Shown here piece after piece: positions 27,722 through 35,563 of a DNA stretch of 64,000 nucleotides. The translations under genes were made by a program, and so were the position numbers. The stretch lies in assembly GCF_900103785.1 (NCBI RefSeq), contig NZ_FNHE01000003.1:310001-374000 (forward strand), read 5' to 3'. Under the pieces are notes generated by a model. That model did no database searches and was not told the origin of the DNA. It was given only the letters and a program-made list of their open reading frames with translations. The stretch's first letter is position 1; each line of letters begins with the position of its first letter. This stretch comes from Geodermatophilus siccatus. Its GTDB lineage: Bacteria; Actinomycetota; Actinomycetes; Mycobacteriales; Geodermatophilaceae.

Positions 27722-28921
27722 TCACGGGGTCGGCTGGATCCGGCCGGTGACCTCCCCGAAGGCGATGCGCGTCCCGTCCGGCCCGGGTGCGGTGGCGGTG
27801 ATCGTGACGACGTCGCCGTCCTCGAGGAACGTGCGCGTCGACCCGTCCGACAGCGCCAGGAGCTCCGTGCCGCCCCAGGACAGCTCGATGAACGAGCCAC
27901 GCTGGTCGCGCTGCGGCCCGGAGACGGTCCCCGAGGCGTAGAGGTCGCCGGTGCGCAGGCTCGCGCCGTTGACGGTCATGTGCGCCAGCTGCTGGGCCGG
28001 GGTCCAGTACAGCGAGCCGAAGGGCGGGCAGCTGACGAGCTCGCCGTTGAGCCGCACCTCCAGCGTGAGGTCCAGGCCCCAGGGTTCGCCGGTGTCGTCC
28101 AGGTAGGGCAGCGGCTGCGGCTGCCGGGCCGGCGGCGCCACGCGCGCGGCCTCGAGCGCCGCCAGCGGCACGACCCAGGGCGACACCGAGGTGAGGAAGG
28201 ACTTGCCGAGGAAGGGGCCCAGGGGCACGTACTCCCAGGCCTGCAGGTCCCGGGCGGACCAGTCGTTGACCAGGCAGACCCCGAAGACGTGCTCCGGGAA
28301 CGCCGACAGCGGCACCGGGCGGCCGAGCTCGGAGGGCGTGCCGACGACGAAGCCGACCTCGGCCTCGATGTCCAGGCGCTGCGAGGGGCCGAAGGTGGGC
28401 CCGTCGTCGGCCGGCGCCTTGCGCTGACCGCTGGGCCGGACCACCGGTGTCCCGGAGACCTGCACCGTGCCCGCGCGGCCGTGGTAGCCGATCGGCAGGT
28501 GCTTCCAGTTCGGCGTCAGCGGCTCCGAGTCCGGGCGGAACATCCGCCCGAGGTTCTCCGCGTGGTGCTGGGAGCTGTAGAAGTCGACGTAGTCGGCGAC
28601 CTCGACCGGCAGGTGCAGCGTCACGGCCTCGCGCGGCAGCAGGTGCGGCTCGACGGCAGCGCGGTGCGCCGGGTCGGCCAGCAGCTCCTGCAGCCGGGCG
28701 CGCAGGGCGTCCCACGTCGCCCGCCCACGGGACATCAGTGCGTTGAGCGAGCCGGTGGCCAGCGCGTCGGCGGCCGGGACGTCGAGCCGCGAGACGTCGA
28801 GGACGTGCCCGCCGATGGCGACGCCGACCCGTCGGGGGCCGTCGGGCTCGGTCGAGAAGACGCCGTAGGGCAGGTTGTCCGGCCCGAAGCCGGTGTCGGG
28901 GGGCAGGTCGAGCCAGGTCAT
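27722..28921 (-). CDS. fahA: Fumarylacetoacetase
   Basis: 399 residues. The N-terminal SH3-like domain is followed by the catalytic FAH barrel: VDFYSSQHHAENLGRMFRP (His base), NWKHLPIGYHGRAGTVQVSGT, LDIEAEVGFVVG, NDWSARDLQAWEYVPLGPFLGKSF and GTVSGPQ. Acidic metal ligands are in DIEAE and NDWSARD. It splits fumarylacetoacetate into fumarate and acetoacetate, the last step of homogentisate degradation. ATG at 28921. It follows the unknown gene at 28977 by 55 bases. Confidence 0.95.
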   Translation of the reverse strand: MTWLDLPPDTGFGPDNLPYGVFSTEPDGPRRVGVAIGGHVLDVSRLDVPAADALATGSLNALMSRGRATWDALRARLQELLADPAHRAAVEPHLLPREAVTLHLPVEVADYVDFYSSQHHAENLGRMFRPDSEPLTPNWKHLPIGYHGRAGTVQVSGTPVVRPSGQRKAPADDGPTFGPSQRLDIEAEVGFVVGTPSELGRPVPLSAFPEHVFGVCLVNDWSARDLQAWEYVPLGPFLGKSFLTSVSPWVVPLAALEAARVAPPARQPQPLPYLDDTGEPWGLDLTLEVRLNGELVSCPPFGSLYWTPAQQLAHMTVNGASLRTGDLYASGTVSGPQRDQRGSFIELSWGGTELLALSDGSTRTFLEDGDVVTITATAPGPDGTRIAFGEVTGRIQPTP

Positions 28922-28976
28922 CTCGGGGCCCCCGCGGGGACGTGGAGCGCCAGCGGAGCGTTCTCGTGGGGTCTGT

Positions 28977-29855
28977 TCACGCGGGGATCCGATCCGGGGA
29001 GGGCAGCAGGCCGAGGTGGACGAGGTCGTCGACCGGCTCGAGCACGCTGCAGGTGCCGAAGGAGGTGAAGGCGGCCCGGACGCGGGTGGCGCGTTCCGTC
29101 GGCCAGGTGCGCAGCGCCGCGACCAGGGCGCCGGGGTCGGTCTCGCCGAGCCACCCGGCGGCGACGGTCGGGGTCGCGCCCGAGGTCAGCGTGCCCACGG
29201 CCAGGAGCACGTTGAGGAACCCGTGGTGCGCGAACCCGGTGGCCGGGTCGGTGTGCCGGACGGCGGAGTGCAGGCCGGCGGTGCACTTGAGCGCCACCTC
29301 CCGCCTGGCACAGGCGGCCAGGGTCGCGGCGAGCTCCTCCGGGGAGGGGAACAGCGCGGCGCGCAGCCCGCCGGTGCGCAGCTTGGCGCGGTGGCGGGTC
29401 CCGGCGAGGACGTCGAGCACCTCGTCCCGGGCGGGGGTGCGGGGCAGCTCGACCGCCGCCGGCACACCGGCGGGCAGGACGTCGTCGAGGACCCGGACCG
29501 CCTCGCGGGCCGCCGCGGCGTCGGCCACGACCGGGACCTCGACGGCGGACAGCCGCAGCCGCGGGTCGGCGTCCACCCGGGCCGCGGCGGCCGGCAGGTC
29601 GCCGGCCGCCGCGATCAGCGAGATCCCGAACGGCGCGGCGTCGTCCCCCGAGGCGTCCCCGAGGTGCTCTCCCAGCTCGCCGAGGCGGGCGGCCGGGACG
29701 ACGAACGGCCCGACCAGCTCGCCCAGCCGCGCCCGCAGCGCCCGGTGCGCCGGGACCGCGGCGGCCATCGGCGCGTCCCCGGGCGGGAACAGCGCCGCAT
29801 CGTCGAACAGCCCGGCGAACAGTGCGCTGGACGACGTGGTGGACAGCGCCGTCAC
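28977..29855 (-). CDS. Conserved-looking protein of unknown function between hmgA and fahA
   Basis: 292 residues, no family I can name. The N-terminal motif LFDDAALFPPGDAPMAAAVPAH, a middle RTGGLRAALFPSPEEL and the C-terminal KCTAGLHSAVRHTDPATGFAHHGFLNVLLA look like conserved active-site segments. Alternating strands and helices (GISLIAAAGDLP, LSAVEVPVVADAA, VPAAVELPR) suggest a TIM-barrel-like fold. Translation is tightly coupled to hmgA: its GTG at 29855 overlaps the hmgA stop (GTGA). No maleylacetoacetate isomerase is visible here, and this gene sits exactly where that step belongs. That role is a hypothesis only. Confidence 0.75.
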   Translation of the reverse strand: MTALSTTSSSALFAGLFDDAALFPPGDAPMAAAVPAHRALRARLGELVGPFVVPAARLGELGEHLGDASGDDAAPFGISLIAAAGDLPAAAARVDADPRLRLSAVEVPVVADAAAAREAVRVLDDVLPAGVPAAVELPRTPARDEVLDVLAGTRHRAKLRTGGLRAALFPSPEELAATLAACARREVALKCTAGLHSAVRHTDPATGFAHHGFLNVLLAVGTLTSGATPTVAAGWLGETDPGALVAALRTWPTERATRVRAAFTSFGTCSVLEPVDDLVHLGLLPSPDRIPA

Positions 29856-31057
29856 GCCGACGGCCCCCGCCCCGACCAGGTCCAGGCGTACTTCCCGTCG
29901 TCGACGGCGAGGCCCGCCTCGCCGAGGTCCAGCGGCCGGAAGGTGTCGACCATGACGGCGAGCTCGTCGAAGTACTCCACCCCGAGGGAGCGCTCCACGG
30001 CGCCGGGCTGCGGGCCGTGGCTGTGCCCGCCGGGGTGCACCGAGATCGAGCCCTTGCCGATGCCCGAGCCCTTGCGGGCCTCGTAGTCGCCGTCGACGTA
30101 GAACATGATCTCGTCGGAGTCGACGTTGGAGTGGTAGTAGGGCACCGGCACCGCCAGCGGGTGGTAGTCGACCTTCCGCGGCACGAAGTTGCAGATCACG
30201 AAGTTGTGGCCCTCGAAGACCTGGTGCACCGGCGGCGGCTGGTGCACCCGGCCGGTGATCGGCTCGTAGTCGGCGATGTTGAACGCGTAGGGGTAGAGGT
30301 GCCCGTCCCAGCCCACGACGTCGAACGGGTGCTCGGGGAGCACGTGCACCGTGCCGGCCAGCCCGCCGGGCCCGTTGCCGCGGTGCTTGACGTAGACCTC
30401 GACGTCGGTGCCCTCGGCCAGCAGCGGCTCGGCCGGCCCGCGCAGGTCCCGCTCGCAGTACGGGGCGTGCTCCAGGAACTGCCCGTACCTCGACAGGTAG
30501 CGCTTGGGCGGGGCGATGTGCGAGTTCGCCTCGATCGCGTAGGTGCGCAGCGGCTCGTCCCCGGTCGGGATCCACCGGTGCGTGGTGGTCCGCGGGATCA
30601 GCACGTAGTCGCCCTGCCCGACGGTCAGCGCGCCGAAGACGGTCTCCACCGTGGCCGCGCCCCGCTCGACGTAGACGCACTCGTCGCCGGTGGCGTTGCG
30701 GTAGTACGGGCTCGGCAGCGAGGAGACGGCGTAGGAGATGCGCACGTCGCCGTTGCCGAGCACCAGCCGGCGGCCGGTCACCGCGTCGACGGCCTTGTGC
30801 TCCTCACCCGGGAAGAGGTCGTGCAGCTTCAGGTGCCGGGGCACCAGCGGCGCGTTCGGGGTCAGGCTCTGGTCGGGCAGCTCCCACGGCCGGGCGTCGA
30901 CGATCGCCGACGGGACGCCGCGGTGGTAGAGCAGGGACGAGTCCGAGGAGAAGCCCTCCTCGCCGACCAGCTCCTCGAAGTACAGGCCGCCGTCGGGCCG
31001 GCGGAACTGGGTGTGCCGCTTGGGCGGGACCTCGCCCACCTGTCGGTAGAACGCCAT
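29852..31057 (-). CDS. hmgA: Homogentisate 1,2-dioxygenase
   Basis: 401 residues. Cupin-type barrel with the iron-ligand region HPFDVVGWDGHLYPYAFNI, ISVHPGGHSHGPQPGAVE (His residues) and a conserved Glu in SDEIMFYVDGDY. VYVERGAATVETVFG and the N-terminal TQFRRPDGGLYFEELVGEEGFSSDSSLLYH match the actinobacterial HmgA type. It opens the homogentisate ring to maleylacetoacetate. ATG at 31057 follows GAGGAGGCACTCCC-like spacing; the stop overlaps the next gene. Confidence 0.95.
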   Translation of the reverse strand: MAFYRQVGEVPPKRHTQFRRPDGGLYFEELVGEEGFSSDSSLLYHRGVPSAIVDARPWELPDQSLTPNAPLVPRHLKLHDLFPGEEHKAVDAVTGRRLVLGNGDVRISYAVSSLPSPYYRNATGDECVYVERGAATVETVFGALTVGQGDYVLIPRTTTHRWIPTGDEPLRTYAIEANSHIAPPKRYLSRYGQFLEHAPYCERDLRGPAEPLLAEGTDVEVYVKHRGNGPGGLAGTVHVLPEHPFDVVGWDGHLYPYAFNIADYEPITGRVHQPPPVHQVFEGHNFVICNFVPRKVDYHPLAVPVPYYHSNVDSDEIMFYVDGDYEARKGSGIGKGSISVHPGGHSHGPQPGAVERSLGVEYFDELAVMVDTFRPLDLGEAGLAVDDGKYAWTWSGRGPSA

Positions 31058-31079
31058 GGGAGTGCCTCCTCGGTACGGG

Positions 31080-32690
31080 TTACGCCGGGACGGGGGTGGG
31101 GACGGTGCGGGCGAGCAGCCGGGCCACCGCGGGGGCGACGTCGGCGGAGCGGGTCAGGACGGCGGCGACGTGGGCGTCCGGGCGCAGCACCCAGACCTCG
31201 TCGGGACGCGCGCCCAGGGCCTCCCGGAGCAGGCCGCTGGGGTCCAGGTCGCGCATGCGGTGGACCGACACCGGCAGGTCGCCGAGGCCGGGCAGGTCCG
31301 GCGCCGGGGCGTCGTCCCCGAGCAGGACGGTGACGCCCTCGCGGGCGAGCTGGCGCAGCCGGACGACCTCGGGCCGGCCGGGCACGGTCACCGGGCAGTC
31401 CGGCACCAGCACGCCGGGGGCGGGCACCGGGACGTCGCCGCGCGCCGGGCGGCCCGGGAACGGGCGCGCCGGGTCGGGGGTGGTGAGCGGGGAGTCGACG
31501 TACCAGAACGGCTCGGCCAGCCGGCCGGAGTCGACCTGGGCCCGGGCGGCCGGGTCGGTGGCCGCCCGCTCCAGGACGTCGAGCCGGTGGCGCGCCTCCT
31601 CCTCGCTGCGCGGCACGAGGAAGCGCATCGTCGCGGTGGTGACGTCGATGTTCTCCTGCGCCGCGGCGTGCCGCTCGGCGTGGTAGCTCTCCAGCAGCTC
31701 CTCGGGTGCCCAGCCGCGCCGGACGAAGGCGATCTTCCACGCGGCGTTCTCGGCGTCGAGGACGCCGGAGTTCAGGCCGCGGGCGCCGAAGGGGCTGACC
31801 AGGTGCGCCGCGTCGCCGGCGACCAGGACCTTCCCGACCCGCATCCGGTCCACCAGCCGGGAGTGGAAGCGGTAGACCGACTTCCACACGATCTCGTAGG
31901 GGCGGTCGCCGATCACCTGGCGGATCCGCCGGTCCAGCGAACCTGCGGCCTCCTCGGCGGCGAGGTCGAAGTGCGGCGGCACCTGCCAGTCGATGCGGAA
32001 GGTGGAGTCCGGGCAGGGGTGGATGAGCACCTGGCGGCCGCGGTTCCACTCCGGGTCGAAGTAGAAGCGCCGCTCGGTCTCCCACCCGGGCAGGTCGGTG
32101 CGGATGTCGCAGATGAGGAAGTAGTCCTCGAACGACTCGCCGGGGAAGGTCAGCCCCAGCATCGACCGGAGCGCGTCGCTGCGGGGGCCGGGGCAGGCCA
32201 CGGCGTGCGAGCCGCGCAGCTGCACCTCGCCGTCCGGGGTCTCGCAGGTGACGGTGACCCCGTCGTCGTCCTGGTCGATCCCGGTGACCCGGTGCGACCA
32301 GCGCACGTCGACCAGCGGTGAGGCGGCGATCCGCTCGTCGAGGAGGGCCTCGGTCTCGCACTGCGACACGTTCACGAACGGCGGGAAGGGCGAGCGGCCG
32401 CGGTCGGCGAAGGTGAAGCTGAACAGCTCGGCGTCGCGGTGGAAGGTGCGCGCGGTGGTCCAGGTGACCCCGCGGCGGGCGATCTCGGCACCGACGTCGA
32501 CGGCGTCCCACACGTCGAGCACGTCGCGCTGCTGGCAGATGGCCTTGCTGCCGACGGGGTCGCGCTCGGGGCGGGCGTCGAGGACGACGACCGGCAGGCC
32601 CCAGCGGGCCAGCAGGAGTGCGGTGGTCTGGCCGACCGGGCCGGCGCCCAGGACCAGCACGGGGGCGGGAGAGGTCATCGGGGGCCTCAT
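31080..32690 (-). CDS. FAD-dependent aromatic hydroxylase (MhpA-like class A monooxygenase)
   Basis: 536 residues. VLVLGAGPVGQTTALLLARWGLPVVVLD binds the FAD ADP part, a DG-type segment is CPGPRSDALRSMLGL, and GDAAHLVSPFGARGLNSGVLDAENAAWK is the GD motif. A C-terminal thioredoxin-like domain covers about the last 150 residues, as in MhpA and phenol hydroxylases. It probably hydroxylates an aromatic ring with NAD(P)H and O2; hydroxyphenylacetate or hydroxyphenylpropionate is plausible from context. The ATG at 32690 overlaps the previous stop (ATGA); another ATG 12 bases in (32678) is possible. Confidence 0.88.
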   Translation of the reverse strand: MRPPMTSPAPVLVLGAGPVGQTTALLLARWGLPVVVLDARPERDPVGSKAICQQRDVLDVWDAVDVGAEIARRGVTWTTARTFHRDAELFSFTFADRGRSPFPPFVNVSQCETEALLDERIAASPLVDVRWSHRVTGIDQDDDGVTVTCETPDGEVQLRGSHAVACPGPRSDALRSMLGLTFPGESFEDYFLICDIRTDLPGWETERRFYFDPEWNRGRQVLIHPCPDSTFRIDWQVPPHFDLAAEEAAGSLDRRIRQVIGDRPYEIVWKSVYRFHSRLVDRMRVGKVLVAGDAAHLVSPFGARGLNSGVLDAENAAWKIAFVRRGWAPEELLESYHAERHAAAQENIDVTTATMRFLVPRSEEEARHRLDVLERAATDPAARAQVDSGRLAEPFWYVDSPLTTPDPARPFPGRPARGDVPVPAPGVLVPDCPVTVPGRPEVVRLRQLAREGVTVLLGDDAPAPDLPGLGDLPVSVHRMRDLDPSGLLREALGARPDEVWVLRPDAHVAAVLTRSADVAPAVARLLARTVPTPVPA

Positions 32691-33649
32691 CCCTGCAGCT
32701 CGTCCCAGACCTGGCGGTCGCGCTCGGCGGTCCAGATCACGGGGCGCTCGATGCCGGAGAACTCGTCCCACAGCCGCTGGACGTCGAAGGGGAGGCAGTG
32801 CTCGAAGATCGGCCACGAGCCGTACTTGGGTGCCAGGGCCTCGTGGGTGGCGGCGAACGCGTCCTTGAGGGTGCCGCCGGACCGGTGCGCCTCGCCGACG
32901 GTGCGCTGCATGGTGAGCAGGAAGTCGCGGGTCTGCTCGATCGCGGCGTCGACCTGGTCGCGGCCGCGGGCGATGGCGCCGCGCCCGCCGATCAGCTGTC
33001 GCGCGCCCAGGGCCTTGACCCGGTCGAGCGTGCCGGCGGCCCAGTCGAAGTGGAACGCGTCGCCGGTGTAGAGCGCGGCCTGGGACTCCACCAGGTCGCC
33101 GGCGAACACGATCTCCTGCTTGGGCAGCCACGCGACGATGTCGCCCTCGGTGTGCCCGCGGCCGAGGAACTCCAGGACCAGCTCACCGCGGTCGCCACCG
33201 AGCTCGATGGTCAGCTTGTCCCGGAAGGTCATGGTCGGCCAGGTCAGGCCCGGGATGGACTCCGGCTCCTCGAACAGCCGCGGCATCCGGCCGTACTCGC
33301 TCTCCCAGTCCTGCTGGCCGCGCTCCTCGATGAGGTGCTTGGTCTGCTCGGAGCTGACGATCACCTCGGCGTCGAAGGCGCTGGCGCCCAGCACGCGGAC
33401 GGCGTGGTAGTGGCTGAGCACGAGGTAGCGGACGGGCTTGTCGGTGTGCTCGCGCAGCTTGGCCAGCCAGCGGCGGGCGGCGACCGGGGTCGCCAGGGCC
33501 TCGAAGCAGACGAGGAAGTCCTCGCCCTCGATGGCGCCCAGGTTGGGGTCGCCTTCCGCGGTCAGGGCGTACACGCCGTCGGCGAGCACCTCGAGGGTCT
33601 GCTCCTTGACGCCGAGGTCGGCGGAGGAGGCGAAGGGCTTGGCTGCCAT
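32687..33649 (-). CDS. Metallo-beta-lactamase-fold protein with altered metal motif
   Basis: 320 residues. The MBL core is visible: LVLSHYHAVRVLGASAF in place of HxHxDH, GRGHTEGDIVAWLP (third His) and IVFAGDLVESQ (bridging Asp). The usual Asp-His pair that binds the second metal is Val-Arg here. That suggests a mono-metal or non-hydrolytic role, or a family-specific variant. It is the first gene of the homogentisate transcript, coupled to the hydroxylase by ATGA. The ATG at 33649 has GGAG upstream. A hydrolase or esterase feeding the hydroxylase is possible; I cannot name a reaction. Confidence 0.85.
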   Translation of the reverse strand: MAAKPFASSADLGVKEQTLEVLADGVYALTAEGDPNLGAIEGEDFLVCFEALATPVAARRWLAKLREHTDKPVRYLVLSHYHAVRVLGASAFDAEVIVSSEQTKHLIEERGQQDWESEYGRMPRLFEEPESIPGLTWPTMTFRDKLTIELGGDRGELVLEFLGRGHTEGDIVAWLPKQEIVFAGDLVESQAALYTGDAFHFDWAAGTLDRVKALGARQLIGGRGAIARGRDQVDAAIEQTRDFLLTMQRTVGEAHRSGGTLKDAFAATHEALAPKYGSWPIFEHCLPFDVQRLWDEFSGIERPVIWTAERDRQVWDELQG

Positions 33650-33673
33650 GGGGAGGTCTCCAGGTCTACGGCT

Positions 33674-33688
33674 GTTCGTTAGTCGAAT
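33674..33688. promoter_or_regulatory. Putative IclR-type operator before the homogentisate operon
   Basis: GTTCG-TTAGT-CGAAT, matching the GTTCG-N5-CGAAC palindrome class bound by IclR regulators of aromatic pathways at all but the last base. It lies 25 bases upstream of the first gene. A second inverted pair, GTTAG and CTAAC, spans 33678-33712. The whole region 33661-33730 is clearly A+T-richer than its surroundings. Bases 33731-33859 hold nothing I recognise. Confidence 0.6.
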
Positions 33689-33859
33689 CAGCTGTTCTCT
33701 TACTGGTCTAACGGTACGGGTCTGTGATGGTCGGCACAAGGGCTTCGAGGCGCTGGTTCGGATGTGCGGTGGGCCGATGGGTGTATCCACGCCGTGATGT
33801 GCCGGCGCCCGGGCCGCCGGGGGTTTCCCAGCGCCCGGGCGCCTGTGGTGCCGGGGAGG

Positions 33860-34156
33860 TCAGGCGACGGGCATCCACGCCATGTCGATCGAGACGACCT
33901 CGCTGACGGCCGCCATCCGGCCGAACTCGGGCATGTCGGCGGCCTCGGCGTTGGCCGCCTCGGCCTGCTCGACGCTGTCGTAGACCCAGACGTCGGTCCA
34001 GGTGCCGTCCTCGCGCTTCGCGATGACGGGTGCCGCGACGAAGCCGGGGATCGCGGCGGCGACGGCGGCGACGGCGCCGGGGCGGCTGGCGAGGAACTCC
34101 TCCTCCTGGCCCTCGTGGACGCGGACGTGGACGAACTCGACGAGGTGCTGCTTCAC
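33860..34156 (-). CDS. ABM/EthD-like small protein (ferredoxin-like fold)
   Basis: 98 residues. HLVEFVHVRVHEGQEEEFLASRPGAVAAVAAAIPGFVAAPVIAKREDGTWTDVWVYDSVEQAEAANAEAADMPEFGRM fits the antibiotic-biosynthesis-monooxygenase-like dimeric alpha-beta barrel. Members are small oxygenases, isomerases or binding proteins. The GTG at 34156 has AGAGAGGA upstream. It is third in a minus-strand run after the APC permease and flavin amine oxidase, 31 bases behind the latter. Confidence 0.7.
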   Translation of the reverse strand: MKQHLVEFVHVRVHEGQEEEFLASRPGAVAAVAAAIPGFVAAPVIAKREDGTWTDVWVYDSVEQAEAANAEAADMPEFGRMAAVSEVVSIDMAWMPVA

Positions 34157-34187
34157 GGGGTCCTCTCTTCTCTCGGTGGTCGGCGGA

Positions 34188-35537
34188 TCAGGACGGGACG
34201 AGGGCGCTGGTGCCGGTCGCCGGGAGCTCCTCGACGGCGGTCAGCAGCGCGTGCACCTCGCGGCCGGCGCGCATCCCGCTCTCGATGGCGCCGTCGATGA
34301 ACCCGGCCCAGCCGTCGGCGTAGTCCGAGCCGGCGAGGAACACGCGGCCCTCCGGCCGCTGCAGCTCGGCGAGCGATCCGGTGAGCTGGCCGGCGCGCTG
34401 CATCGGCCAGGTCTCGCCCGAGAGGTCGTCGGCGACCCAGTCGTGGCTGGCGACCTCCAGCACCTCGGCGTCGGGCAGCCAGGTGCGCAGCGCCTCCTGG
34501 ACGGCGGCGGGGTCGGTGCCGTCCAGCCGCTCGCTGACCGAGCCGAAGGCGACCACGAGCGTCTCGCCGTCAGCGACGTGCTCGACCTGGCACAGCGTCA
34601 GCGGCGCGGAGCCGGGCGCGAGGGCGACGAACGGCTCGTGCTCACCACGCAGCCGGGCCCACACCTTGACGCCCTGGGACGCCTGGCCCTGGTGGGCGGC
34701 CCGCCGCTTGCCCTCCGACAGCGGCGGGTCGAAGGAGACCGAGTCCAGCACGTTCAGCGGCAGGGTCACGACCACCGCCGCGGCCGTCAGCGTCGAACCG
34801 TCCGCCAGCGTGACGCCGGCCCCGCCGTCGTCCCGGGTCACCGACGCGACCCGGGTGCCCGTGCGGATCTCCACCCCGGCATCGGCGGCGATCGCCTCGA
34901 TCAGGCCGCGGGTGCCACCGACGATCTTGTAGGTGGCGCAGGCCTCGAACATCAGTTGCCAGCTGCCGCCGGCCAGGGCGCACCAGCGCAGGCCCTGCGC
35001 GTAGCCGCCGTCCTCCGTGCGGCCGCTGAAGTTGGTCGCCCACATGCCCTCGACGGCGTCGAACTCCTCGGGGGTCAGGTCGAGCTCCTCCAGCTTCTGC
35101 CGGATGGTCAGGCCGTCGACCTCGGCGAGCCGGTCGCCGGCGAGCAGCGGTCGGTACGGCTGCGGGAAGTGGGTGAGGCACTCCTCCGTGCTGCCGGTCA
35201 TGCCTCGGTCGATCAGCCCGAGCAGGTCGTCGGCGGTGCCGCTGTGCAGCGTGCCGCCGCTGAGCCAGTAGCCCGTGACCGGCGTGGGGGAGGGGGTCAC
35301 GCCGATGCCGTAGCGGCTCAGCTCGGCCCAGGTGTGGGGCTGGATCCAGTGGACCCAGGTGCCGCCCATCTCCAGGTCGCGGCCGAGCCGCTGGTCGGTC
35401 CAGGTGCGTCCGCCGATGCGGTCGCGGGCCTCCAGTACCAGCACGCGGTGCCCCTGCCGGCGCAGCTCGCGGGCGGCGGTGAGCCCGGCGAAGCCGGCGC
35501 CGACCACGATGACGTCGGTGTCGTGCGAGGTGGACAT
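34188..35537 (-). CDS. Flavin-containing amine oxidase (monoamine oxidase-like)
   Basis: 449 residues. VIVVGAGFAGLTAARELRRQGHRVLVLEARDRIGGRTWT is the FAD-binding start with the GGRTWT amine-oxidase signature; MGGTWVHWIQPH follows, and GRVFLAGSDYADGWAGFIDGAIESGMRAGREV is the C-terminal FAD motif. It oxidises an amine to an aldehyde with O2. It is 26 bases behind the APC permease gene, so uptake and oxidation of one amine is likely; tyramine or phenylethylamine fits the aromatic pathways next door. ATG at 35537 follows AAGGAG. Confidence 0.92.
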   Translation of the reverse strand: MSTSHDTDVIVVGAGFAGLTAARELRRQGHRVLVLEARDRIGGRTWTDQRLGRDLEMGGTWVHWIQPHTWAELSRYGIGVTPSPTPVTGYWLSGGTLHSGTADDLLGLIDRGMTGSTEECLTHFPQPYRPLLAGDRLAEVDGLTIRQKLEELDLTPEEFDAVEGMWATNFSGRTEDGGYAQGLRWCALAGGSWQLMFEACATYKIVGGTRGLIEAIAADAGVEIRTGTRVASVTRDDGGAGVTLADGSTLTAAAVVVTLPLNVLDSVSFDPPLSEGKRRAAHQGQASQGVKVWARLRGEHEPFVALAPGSAPLTLCQVEHVADGETLVVAFGSVSERLDGTDPAAVQEALRTWLPDAEVLEVASHDWVADDLSGETWPMQRAGQLTGSLAELQRPEGRVFLAGSDYADGWAGFIDGAIESGMRAGREVHALLTAVEELPATGTSALVPS

Positions 35538-35563
35538 GTCGCTCCTTGCGTTTCCGGGTGTGG

